From the IMG/VR virus record IMGVR_UViG_3300032315_000647, positions 50,746 through 114,745 of that record: a stretch of DNA of 64,000 bases; one strand, 5' to 3'. The notes under the pieces were generated by a model. It was given only the letters and a program-made list of their open reading frames with translations, did not search any database and had not been told where the DNA came from. Origin of the DNA: a virus. The translations under genes and the position numbers were made by a program. Every line of letters starts with the position of its first letter. The first letter of the stretch is position 1. Of the stretch, positions 9,801 through 21,100 are shown piece after piece.

Positions 9801-12169
9801 GTGGTAGCATCTTTTTCCATTTGTTCATTATAGATGAGCTCACCGATTAAGTCATCTATTCTACCAAATACAGTGGCAAACGCATTGTACTCTCGCATGT
9901 CTGCAGCCATTTCAGAGAGTTTCTCATCTGTAAAGTCTTCACCTTTTGTATTAGCGGGTCTATCCTTATAAATGGTGTTATAGTCATTGAGTATTCGTTG
10001 ACCTTCTTTCTTCATCTCTTTAATTACATCTACAAGAGGAGCAATGTTGAGAGTTCCCTGGGCTGCACGAATTGCTTCCTTTAGAATGTTCAACCTATCA
10101 CGTTTGAATTCACGCTCATCTTCATCTGTCACCACCTTCTTAGAAATCTGTTTGTAAGAAGCATTGAGTAGTGAGATGAGTTTATCAAGACGTTCAAAAC
10201 CAGTGGTTTCTGTTTCTTCAGATACAGGAACCAAACGTAAGTCTTCAATCTCTTCTGTGTTTACAGATCCTATTGAAATTCCTGTAACCTTAACAGGAGA
10301 TTTTTTATCTCTAGGATTTTCTTGTTTAATATCCATCAGAATAGGAATTGCCCTATTCATCCCCATTTCTTTCACTCCATATCTATCACGAAGAATATCT
10401 TTATATCGTCCGAGCTGAACATTATATGCTCCTTGTTTATACCAAGCAACATCTTTAGCACCAGCAGCAACACTCATGAACTTCCAGTCAATGATATTAC
10501 CTTTGCCATTCTCTTCTACAATCAACAAGTCTATTGTACCAGCTTCTTTCTCTTTAGGATCATATATAATCACCTCAGAGAACACAAGAGGATTCTTACC
10601 ATCCTTTGAGAACTTAGCTATTAACTCAGTGTAATACTTCTCAAGTTTGTCATATATCTGTTCATCTACATCTGAAAGTTTTAATGTACGAGGTTCAGGA
10701 TTTACCTTTCTTGTTCCATCAGAATTGAAATATCTTCCATGTATCTCTTCAAAATATCCATGCCCTTTAACACCAAACTCTCTTTTGAACTCATTGAATT
10801 TCTTCTCTTCTTCTGTAAAAGTCTTATCACCAAAACGTTGCCTATACCAAGCTTTTACACGATCAGTTACCCTTTTAGTAACACGTTGAAACGTACCATC
10901 AGGTTGCTTTACCTCATACCAGTTAGATGCTTCTTCAGTGTCTACCAAAAGAGGATCAATAGATTTCTTATCTTCAACCTTCTTAATACTATCTTTTGTC
11001 TGAAGGATGCGTTGTTGTATTTCTTTTTGAGCATTAGAGATTTGATAATAAACTCCTTCTCCAACAAGTTCACCTTCAACACCTTCCTCTATAAGAGCAG
11101 CAGCTTCCTTGAACACATCAATGTTAGCTGCTTTATACATCCCTCTGAACCAATCAAGAATCTTCTGCCACCAGTTGTGTACAATGGTTCTGTTGGTCTC
11201 ATTCATCAGTTCAGGGAATTCTGTAGTGCCCTGATTATTATTAATAATTAGTTCAGCAATCAGTTTATCAACAGCTTCTTTCTTAATCTTACGAATGTCT
11301 GGCTTTCCATTAGGAAGTTGATAAGCAGGATTGTTTTTGTATTGTTCAAATGTTTGTTTGTATATAGAAAATCTATCAATCTTGGATATCATTTCTGTAA
11401 CTAGATTGGGATTCTTCTTCTCAATAATGGCTGTAGCTATGTGCACCATCTCTTCTGTAAGAGCAACATCCTCTTTACCCTCTGCAACAGCAATTATCCT
11501 ACTTGTCAAATCAGCAATAGCATTAACACTATTTTCAACAGCAAGCTTTGTCCCTTTCAAATACTCAGAGAGATCCTTAACATCCACGCCCATTTTCTTC
11601 AAAAGCTCTTTCACTTTTGAAATAGTTTCTGGAGAAGCAATTGAGGAAGGCATTCCTTCCATTTGCATCATTGTCTGAGGAATAACCTCAAAGTAATCTC
11701 CTCTATCAACAGCTAAACCTTTATTTAATAAAGATTTCCAAACCCTATTTGCAGAATTATTTATATCTTGTTTACCAAAAAATTCTGATTTTAAAGTTTT
11801 ACCTTCTTTTGCTAATTTATTTGCAAGAGCTAAATAAACTTTTGTACCAAATCCTTTACCTTGAAATTCTTCATATAATTCTACTCCAGCCATTCCTATA
11901 GAAGAAGATATGTAACCTTCATTATCTACAGAAATAACTCCTGCATATCTACCATTTATTTTAATAGGATAACTTGTTGCTTCTGGATTATCTGGATTAA
12001 ATCTTGGGTTATCTAAAGTTAGATCAGGAGTTGAATCAAATAGTTCTTCCACTCCTTGTTTAATACCTTGCTGTTCCCTATCAACTTCTATCTCAGCCAA
12101 TAAACGATTGCCCCCTGTTCTCTCAAGAGCAGCTTTGAATTCTGGGCTATTTGGATTTATACATGCCAT
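6896..12169 (-). CDS. Large virion cargo protein with GNAT-like and PD-(D/E)XK nuclease-like domains
   Basis: A 1757-residue protein. Residues ~60-150 resemble a GNAT acetyltransferase, with the acetyl-CoA loop-like EFQGKGFGTKVYLAL at ~101-115. At ~235-247 the sequence ALTEEMVHIATAI has the form EExxH, seen in zincin-like domains of large phage 'polyvalent' proteins. Residues ~468-585 look like a RecB-type PD-(D/E)XK nuclease: H470/E474 in a first motif, E532, D547 in GTIDLLIVEE, D561-W-K563 and a following QGAYNVQLGRY (Q...Y motif). Much of the rest is helical and charged, and a hydrophobic segment (ELSILMSMFGAMFALGFAAP) lies near the C-terminus. The start ATG is 1 nt after the stop of the RNA polymerase gene, so the two are coupled. 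It is probably injected with the DNA; nuclease and acetyltransferase activity are inferred from motifs only. Confidence 0.7.
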   Translation of the reverse strand: MACINPNSPEFKAALERTGGNRLLAEIEVDREQQGIKQGVEELFDSTPDLTLDNPRFNPDNPEATSYPIKINGRYAGVISVDNEGYISSSIGMAGVELYEEFQGKGFGTKVYLALANKLAKEGKTLKSEFFGKQDINNSANRVWKSLLNKGLAVDRGDYFEVIPQTMMQMEGMPSSIASPETISKVKELLKKMGVDVKDLSEYLKGTKLAVENSVNAIADLTSRIIAVAEGKEDVALTEEMVHIATAIIEKKNPNLVTEMISKIDRFSIYKQTFEQYKNNPAYQLPNGKPDIRKIKKEAVDKLIAELIINNNQGTTEFPELMNETNRTIVHNWWQKILDWFRGMYKAANIDVFKEAAALIEEGVEGELVGEGVYYQISNAQKEIQQRILQTKDSIKKVEDKKSIDPLLVDTEEASNWYEVKQPDGTFQRVTKRVTDRVKAWYRQRFGDKTFTEEEKKFNEFKREFGVKGHGYFEEIHGRYFNSDGTRKVNPEPRTLKLSDVDEQIYDKLEKYYTELIAKFSKDGKNPLVFSEVIIYDPKEKEAGTIDLLIVEENGKGNIIDWKFMSVAAGAKDVAWYKQGAYNVQLGRYKDILRDRYGVKEMGMNRAIPILMDIKQENPRDKKSPVKVTGISIGSVNTEEIEDLRLVPVSEETETTGFERLDKLISLLNASYKQISKKVVTDEDEREFKRDRLNILKEAIRAAQGTLNIAPLVDVIKEMKKEGQRILNDYNTIYKDRPANTKGEDFTDEKLSEMAADMREYNAFATVFGRIDDLIGELIYNEQMEKDATTEEAKEGVAFNKNLLKDISDEARKIRLSAEQIGEVSGKFADKFIGERNLVKGLLNAEAVVKGLSSNFRGISELPMASLEVLFKLVTNAKGRASRDALGEVDRLMAIRKKLVDRGGDVRKLVQQIYQKDDKNKTVNKLIYKFKKEFFEGVDNNALEGNHDKNWLLNNIDVDAYRKEAKELLDKKIERIKKLYDDDPDRMDEMILEEKRKWDIDRKDFNGWKNYIIKRHPLAKWQSEEYKELLKDNDLFELYNFINEMNNKAKESGYISNKVASTFLPFIRKGMAESLAWDFDVSAVMNFGKSLQIQTDDVGYGKINELTGELENAIPKYYTYDFTRKEDGTNDYSDVSEDIFKNMILYINHMEKYKYLSEVEDQLQLVKTIETFKGYLNTNNVGEVVYDERGPKVMAKGEVTSEGNAKIFNDFLRALLYEQKYPLSDSDTPLGVGKVMNFMKSAVNNVANREVFKIDENPSATSLVKTMDAANRAFQLKALGLEFVSGAVNAFGANIQIATQAGNYFKAREVLANETKLVGNKFKNDEEREMFIQLVNIFMPLKDDPTYDKLQEAGLTVLTRQNFSDMLYFFMKHPEQHIEKSIFLTLLDNTMIDNGKIVNIREFVKRKYKDRYDSSSKYKEVASKINEEIEELKKTKAISVTKKLENGKLVIPGLDLSNIDELQRLTNLTRRISRNATGGLSDSDLNRMGMSVWTKSMMVFKNWIPKLVDTRFGEFRKVSDDFSVEIGEDGITTGQKYDIGRIRLFAYVLGTSIRDRSTNIYNILAVNDKGVELMNKMYEEFAEKYEKRTGKPLEMDRDEFIDMIRINLRNQVKELSILMSMFGAMFALGFAAPDDEDDRASKNFYRYQLRVIDKFISELSFFYNPAEFQKILSGSLFPAIGIFSDMGRFVDHAMMEMTGVDTSDSDLTVEQVRKKAQPIKNFGKMFPFTKSIFTYGGILDPEFAKEFDITIQKESRR

Positions 12170-12170
12170 A

Positions 12171-15100
12171 TCAATAACATTCTTTTAGTTTTTTAATTGC
12201 CATCTGTCCTTCCAAAGTAATACATTCCATTATCTCTCCAAGAGCCTCATCTTCTGTCATTTTGTATTTAGCACTATAGTTTTTGAGGATTTGCTTTTGC
12301 CTCTCAGGAGAGAATGCTTTTTCAAATGTCAAAGGAACTCTAGGAGCTGTAGGAGCTTGTTGTGTGGGAACTGACCTCTTATAACTCTTAGGATCTTGCA
12401 AGAACTTGCTGATGATTACATTATTATCAACATCCTCCACTTGTATAAATCCATTCTCAATTACAGACTTGTGATCAACATCATAGAACTCATTAGCTCT
12501 GAAGCTGTCTCCCCATGCATTTACAGCTTTGTAGACAAAGTATTTCTTACCCTCTTGATCGGAATGTTCTAGAGGTGTACCAGAATTATCATACACTTTC
12601 CTGAACAAACCTTTATTCATAAAAGAGAAGTCTCCAGCTTTACGCATTTTAGCCTTCTTATCCTTTATCACTTTATACAATTCAATACCTCTAGCGTTTG
12701 CTTGTTCTATTTCTTCCTTTGTAAGAAGATCATTTTCCTTCTCCCAGGTGTACACTATGTAATCAAAACTTGCTTCTCTGTTGTTCTTAGAACGTGTAAG
12801 TACAGGAGGAATCTCTCCTTTGGCTACAGCATCTTGTACAGGATTAGGCAAGAACTTCATTGATGGATTGTAATACTTCTTACCTGTTTTCTTTGATGTA
12901 ATCAATGCTGCTTTCAAATAAGGAGTGATATCATCATTGTTCCAGTTGTTCCTTTCAAACACACCAAGCTTATAGAAGTCATCTAAGTTAGACAATCCTT
13001 CCAACTTGGAGAGAGTTGCGTTATAAATTTTCTCAAAGTCTTCATAAGGAATAAGAGATGTGAATGATATTGGAGAACTTGACAAACCGCTTTGAAGAAT
13101 TGCTAAGGTGACAATTCTGTCATACAGAGGATTCTTATCATCTTTCAAACGATCTCTAAGTTCACGGAAGGCATATATCACATTGTTCTGATCATACACC
13201 TTGTTCTCTGCCATGTTCAGCTTAACGTTATTCACCCCACCTTTTGCAGCTCTCATGGAAGGAATACCCTCAATGATTCTTATTATTTCATTATTAGCAA
13301 GAGGATCGTTACTTTCTTTAAGCTGATTTACAAAGTTCACAACTTCCCTACCTACACCACCATCATTGATAAGGATGTCTGTAATTTGTTTATTAAGATT
13401 TTGGTCAGTTTGTACAGCCCAGTCAAACAAGTCAGCTACAGCTTTCTGAGCCACCTTCACAAAATCCCTATCACTCATATTTACATAAGGTTTCAACACC
13501 TTCTGTATTACTCCTCTCACCTTAGGACTATCAGACTTCAGAATTTGAGCAAATGCATCTCTCACTTGATTTATATTCTGAGCAAGCTTTCCAACAAAGG
13601 AATTTGAAAGCAATGTATCTACAGAACTGATGATGGTGTTCTGAGCTTTGATTTGCTGCATTTGCTTCTTGAAAATCAGATAGGGATCATTGAAACTAGC
13701 TGTATCATAGTTAGAGCCTTGAGTTACATGGAACATGTGTTCTGCCATCTTGGCATATTTCAAGAACTCCTTCAGCATCAGGTATTGATCTGTCTTCTCC
13801 TGAGCACTCATGTCAGAAGGAAGCTTGCCCAGATTTTTCTCTAGTGCGGTTTCTGAAGGAATTTTGAATGACTGCAATCTTCTATCCAATTCAGTTTCAG
13901 ACATCTCTTGTTCATATCTATAACCCATCAATTCAACAAAGTCATCAATAAACAACCATGAATAACCAGCACTTTCTATTGTACGAAGGTAGTCACGAAT
14001 AATAGGCTGGTTCATGAAATAAGCTACAGTGTTTACAGGAACACCAAGCTTAACCAAGAACAACCATGTGCTTGCTACATTGGGTGTAGCACCAAGTTCC
14101 ATGATCCAAGGACCTTTGGAAATGTCCACATATCCATCAATGAACATACCAATGATATCAGATATGTATTCACCAGCCTTGTTCTTAATCATGGATAAGG
14201 TGGGAACCATTTTACCGTCCACCTCAATAGTGTTGTACTTCTCAAATTTAATATCTGGATTATCTGTAAGCCAGAATCTATCATCTTCAGAAGCTCTATC
14301 AAGCCTATTCTTATCTATATAAATAGGTTGACGTTGATTGAGAGAGTGATTAGTCTGGTTTACAGCTGCAATACCAATTGCATATTTACCTGTTACAAAT
14401 GCATGACGCAAGCTTGACATGAATGTTCTGTCAAGCATATTCTCAACATTCTTGTAATCAAATGTTTGACCTATAGTTTTCTGAGCAATCTTTGCAGAAA
14501 GCTTCTTAAGAACTTCTGCAGAGTTGGGCTTAATAAGGTTTTCATAGTTCTCATCACTTGTGATGAGATTTTCCATACTCTGGATGTAACCATTCTCCAA
14601 GCTCTTTTTGTACAACTTCTTGACAATCTGATCTTTAGAACGAACATCTTTCATGAATTCTGCTGTAAGTTCTTCTTCAGAAAAGAAGTTTCCAAATATT
14701 GATTTTAAGAATTTACCAGCAGCATCATCCATCTCATCTTCCATGAGAAGAGTTTCTTCAGCAATATACCTATCAAGCTCTCTCATTTGTTCAGGAGATA
14801 GGAATTCTCCTTTGTCAAAGAGTTCCTTAAACTTGTCTATTGCTTGCTGACCAATTCCAAAATAAGGAATCAGTTTAGGCTTACCGTTCTTAATATATAC
14901 GTTCTTGAGATAGATGGAGAGTTTATCTATATCAAAGTCAGATCCTACCTTCTGAACCAAAGCAGCAGGGATGACAACACTATCTTTGAATTCCTTAGGA
15001 AGGAACTTCTTGATAACAATAACATCAACAGAGTTTTGCTTTTGTGTAGGAATACGATAACCTACACCAGACAATACCTTTTGTCCTTCTTCTGTATTAT

Positions 15101-18100
15101 TTAAATAGTTAATAAGTTCTTCATCAGATAGTGGACTATCAAACCACCTACCAAGCATCACCTCAGCTACACGCTTACCGTCCTTCTCATAGAACTTGAG
15201 AACCTCAGACTCATAGAATCCATCTTTCAGCTTACGCACACCACTTTCAAGAAGTGTAGAAGGAATCTGAACCTTCATACCACCATTGATCTTTGGAGAG
15301 ATGAATTGTTTGTCAGCTATGGAGTAGATAACGTTTCTCACTTGCTGATATGCAGGAGTGGCTTCAAGCACCACCTTACCCTGAAGAAATCCAGCAAGAG
15401 CATCTGATGCATTATCATTTATCTCCCTCTTCAGCATTTCATCACGAAGAGTTTGTGCAGCTTTAGAGAAGTCTGTTATCTCATATTTTCTTTCAATAAT
15501 TTTACCATCTTTATCTTTAGTGATGGTTTCCTTAATACCCAGTCTCTCAAGAGTGGTTTTATATCCCTCCTCAATAAGAGCTTCAAGAAGGTCTTGATTC
15601 TCTTTTATATTTCTATAAAGCTTAGACCTCTCAAGTTTCTCACCGTCACTAAGTTTATACCAAGCTTTGTATCTGTTGTTAAATGGTTGACCAGGAAAGA
15701 AATCAACAGGTACACCAGCTTCCATGAAATCAAGAGTGATGAGCTTTGTAATCTGACTACCTCTTGTAACATCAGATGTATCCTTAGAAGGAACTTCAGC
15801 CTGAATACTCATGATGGAGAAAGGAACGTTTGTAATGTTCTTTTCTGAATAAGGAGTATTGTTGAACTGCCCATCTATGTAGGTTTCGTGAGGATCTTGA
15901 GCTCCCACCTTTCTACTACTAGCAAACACTATGTAATCAATATCCTCTTTCTGCATCTTTTCATAAAGCTTGATGGCATTAGCATCACTATTGATTTGCT
16001 TCATGATGCGATAGGACAAAGGATAAAGAGCGAACTTATCCAACATTACATTATTGTACGAGCTAGCTGTACCATTTTTAGCAAGCTTGCTACCAGATAC
16101 AATAGGCTTAATTGGAGTGTATGCACTTTGAATGCCAGGATTACCAGCAGCCAACAAAACCCTTTCCTCTGGACTCATGTCCAAACCCTTATCATTCTTT
16201 TCCCAAGCTACATCATATCTGTATTGACGCTCCTCATCACTATTCCAATCACTAGCTCTAATCCTGAAATGACGGTTTGCTCTCATGTTGATTATACCAG
16301 CACCATCAGTTTCTTTAAATTTTTCGTAGTTATGAAGATCAATTATTCCTATTACATCTGCATGTGTTGCTGTACGGAAATAGTCTCTTGTGAACTTTGT
16401 AAAACCAATGTCTCCACTACTGAAACCTTTATTCCAAATGTTATTAAAGGCTGTGTTCATCTTTGGAGAACTATTGATGATAGCCTGACGAGGAGAGTTG
16501 AAGTTTTTAATACGCTTGAGTTCATCCTCATATTGATAGGGATCAGAATACAGAAGCTTATGCATCTCAATATTTGCAATCATGTAGTTTGCAGTGAGAG
16601 CCATGAGTTCTACATTCAGCTCCTTTTCTGTCATGTTCTTAGGAAGCTCTGTATTCTCTATACTAAAACCTTCTTCTGTTTCTTTAAGAATACCATATCG
16701 TGAAAGTACAATTTTGAGTTTGTTCATGTCTGTAGTCATGAAGTCCTCAATCTTTCTGTTTATCTCCTTCTCAAAGTCTTTATAAACTTGTTCAGGTGTT
16801 CCAGTGGCACTCACCACTTTATTATGAAGATCTCCAAGAATACCCTTGAAGAAACGCATTTCTTTAGATTTTCTACCTTTAGCAACAGGACGATCTTCTC
16901 TTACAAGTTCCAACTCAGACAGGAAATACCCTTTAAATATCTCATTGATATCTCCCATTCCTTTTCTTACAGAAGCTGCAGAAATTGCATTCCCAAGTTT
17001 TATCATCCATTCAAGAGATGCATCTCCAGGAACCAGATTCAAATACCAACCTTTGACATTGAGATTGAGCTCTTGTACAAGCCTTTGTCTGTATGTGAGA
17101 CGAGAGGATTCTTTACGCTTTCCTTTTGCCTCATCCACTGTACCACCAACATATCCAATCTCAAAGAGGTCTTCTGAACCTTCTTTTATCTTACCGTTGC
17201 TAGCAAACATCCTGCTAAGAATATTAGAGTTCTTAGCAAATGAGTCTGTCAGAAGGTAGCTATATTGTGTACCCCCTACAGATTCCTTATTGAACACTTT
17301 AACCTTAGAAAGGAATGTTCTTAAATCACTAGCAGCATTTGTACCAATATAAGACTGTGTACGTTCACCAGACACACTGAAATATGTGCTGCTGAATTCA
17401 GGGTTACTAATAGCTGCTCTTACTAAAGCAAGTTCAAGAAGACGACCTCTCATTCCAAGAGCCTTACCAGAGAAGGTTGCTATCTTTTCAGTTTTAGCAA
17501 TGCTTGCTTTAATACCAAGAGTGGCTTCCTTGAACTTTTTATATTGGTCAGAGGTCATTTTGTTTACATCCTCTACACTAAACGGAATACCAAGTTCCTT
17601 CAGAAAGCTAGTTAACCCTGCAGGAGTAGCTAAGTTAGTCACCTTTGCAAGCTTGCTAGGATCCCCCACAAATGCTTTTTCTTTTTCATTATATGTGAAG
17701 AATCCCTTACCCTCTTTTGCTTTGAACACAATAGAGTTGATGTATTCATTTCTAATCTGTTCTCCAGCAGAAGCAAGATTTGCCTCACCAACAACCACTT
17801 CTCCATTCTCAAGGATGAATACATTCTTAACACTAGGATTCTGTTTTTTGAATGTATTCCACAAAGAACTTATAAGTTGCAGTCCATGTTGTGTTTTGAT
17901 TTGCCCTAAATCAACACCCTTCTCCTCCCAAGATCTTTTTGTAATCCTCTTATACAGAGTTCTATAGTTTACATCATTCTCAGCCATCTTGCGAAGGTTC
18001 TCCAACATCTCTTCTATACTAGCAGAGTTGTGAAGATTATTCATCAAGCTGATGTATGTCTTTCCTACAGGAAGAAGAAGTGCTCCACCAATAGAAGAAG

Positions 18101-21100
18101 GGATAATCTTACCTTGTGCATTCACTTGTGGAATAGTGGACAACAGAAGCTTTATTGCAGAGCTTGCTTTCTTGAAATTGTCAATCTTTGAAGCGTCTTG
18201 ATAATCACTTTTGCCACTGTTATGTTCATCTCTCACCATCAGATTTTCGTCCTCATCAAATTCAATCTGATAGCTCTTTAAATATTCTTGATGTCTTTCA
18301 ACAATTGTTTCCCATTGATCCTTAACATGTTGCATCAATTGAAGAACATTGGATATATAAGGATTGACTTCTTCTTGTGTATTTTTATTCTCTCTAACAA
18401 GAGCTTGTGCTTTACGAGCTTTTTTAGCAATTGTTCTATATATTTGATATCTGAGATTGTCGTAAATTTCTTTTTTATTACGTTTTTCAACTTCAAACAA
18501 ACTCTCATCTGTCTTAATCATGTCAGTGAGAGTGAGATAGGTCATGTGTTGAATGATGTCATTCCTCTCTCTATCATTGATTCCTGCAAGACTAAGTACA
18601 GCATCTGAGTCAGCAAATGCATCCTCTACATCAATGATGCCTTGTTTGGCATAAGCAAGACTGTTTACAAGAGGTAGATTGGATTTGTAATATCCTTTAC
18701 CAATCTTGCTGAACATCTTCTCAACCTTGGAATCTGAATCACGACCAAGGAAGAACTCTTTAATAGTTGTCAACATGTCAGCAAACAACTTAAGAATATA
18801 AGGTCTTCCCTTTGCAGGTTTTTGAGGAATCTTCTTAAACTGAATGTAATCTCTAAACTCTTCAGCCAATCTTTCTTCAAGTTGTTCTTCTGTAGCTTTA
18901 GAATAGCTCACATCCTTCAGAGATGCTCTATCAAAGAACTTGCCGCTCCTAGCCCTCATCTCATCCATTACAGACTTCTGTTCTGTAGGATCAGAGAACA
19001 TCCTCCATACAGCATGGAACACTTCATGATAGACAGTGCCCACTTCAGCATTTTCATAGATGTATATTGCACCATCCTTGAACATACCCCAGGCTTGTTT
19101 ACCATTGGTAGCTTGAATGATGTTCTTTACACGATAGATAGGAACATTAGGGAAATTGGCTTTCAGCCAAGTTTCCACTTGATTCCAGTTTTCAGGAACA
19201 AATGCTTTGAGTTCTTGTTCAACAATTACACGAAGAGCTTCATCACTCTCTCCAATTATTTTTTCATTTACAGCATCTATTATAGACTGACTGATAGGTT
19301 TACCAACTTTAGCACTAGCATCAGCTACGGTTGCTTCTGGAACAGCTTCTGGAATGGTGATAACAAGTTCTTCCTCTGTTGCTCTTATTTGATCAAGTGT
19401 AGGAGCAATAGCATTGAATATTGTCTTCTTAAGTATTTCTCCAGGATCCTTACCAGCAGCTTTTATTTTAGCAACCACTTCATCAAGATCACCACCCTTC
19501 AAGATTTTAATCTTGTCAATTAAATTTGCAGGTGTTGTATCAGAAGGTGCAACAAATATTATTTGCTTTCCTTCTGGAGAAACATATATGTTTTTTGATT
19601 CTCCATCAAGAACATATCCACTAGTAGGAACAGCTACAGCTTCAGGAACTCCAACAGTGACAGTTTCAAAAGGAGGTTCTTCTGTAGAAGCAGGGGTTGA
19701 GGGAATAACTGAGGGAGCTTCTACTTTAGGAGCAGCTGTAGGTGTTGCAGGAGCACCAGGGGTGATTCTCTTAATGGTAGCCACCTTCTTCTTCTCAACA
19801 ACAGGAATTACAAAATCATCAGCTGTATCTGTTGTATAGAAATAGATGTCTGTTCTGTTTATGTCTTCCTCATTAGCAACAGGACGCATGGTGGTTGCGA
19901 GAGGGAGCTCTTCACCACTTCTCTTCTTTCCATCAGGAGTGGTGTTTGAAAGCAGATAGGATTGATAGTTCTTCCATGTTCTACTAATCACCTCACCTTT
20001 AGGAGATATGGACAATATCTCTTCGTAAGATTCGTTCAGTTGTTTTGTATAATGAGACTTAATGTTGTTGTACATGTTGGACAACAGAAGCATAATCTCA
20101 TTCTTGTTTTCTTCAAGTGATGTAGGTGTGAAAGGAAAATCCTTACCTCTACCAGAAATAGAGAGCATAAACTTACCTGTCTCAGGATCTTTCTCAAAGA
20201 ATATGCTATTATATCCTGCAGGCTTTCTTTCCTTATTCTGATCTACTGGAATACCCCAATAGACAACAGATTTCAACCAGTTGAGCAAACGCTCAGACTC
20301 AGGACTCTTGATTCCCACCTGAGGATTGAGCATGTTCTTAGCCAGCTGATGAATAACCTGATAGATGGTTTCAGCTTCTTTCTGTGTATGTTTTCTGTTC
20401 TGAAGCTTAACAAGTCCATTAGGCAACTCAAGAACTACACTACCAATAGGTGTTCTGAGTGTTGTTGTACCTTGTTCAAGAACAGCAAGATTGCTTCCTT
20501 CAGAAGGAAGTGTGGGGATGTTAATCAGTTGGCTAGATTCTAGATCAGCAGTTGAGATGAGATTTGCATCTTCTACAGATGTTCTAGTTTCGTAGATGAT
20601 TTTACCATCAGCATCTGTAACATTCTGAACTCTTCCAAAGGATGCACCAATCGCATGGCGATCACGCAAACTAGGATTTTCAAGAACAGATGTTCTCCAT
20701 GCCTTGTATTGAGCAGTTACAGAATCTACCACTTCTTTAGGAGTGTCCTTACGGAACATACTTGCATTATCATACTCAGCACCCCATTTCAATTCAGCAT
20801 CAGGGAACACTTGATATATTGCAGTGTCCAAAGGATTTGCACCTTCAGCAATAGGTTGTCCATCTTCTCCAACAAGAGATATGTTACCATCAGCATCTTC
20901 CTCCACCATTACCAGCGCAATGATTTCATCTTTCTTAATGTCCTCATTTATCTGACCAGCCTCATCCATTCTCAGACGATCTGTTAAGCCAGGGATAATT
21001 TCATCTTCGTTTTTAGATGTTACATATACACCACGAATGTTTTCTCTGTTTGGAAATCTCTCAAGATTGAATCCAAAAGTGTTAGCTCGTACTTGATGAG

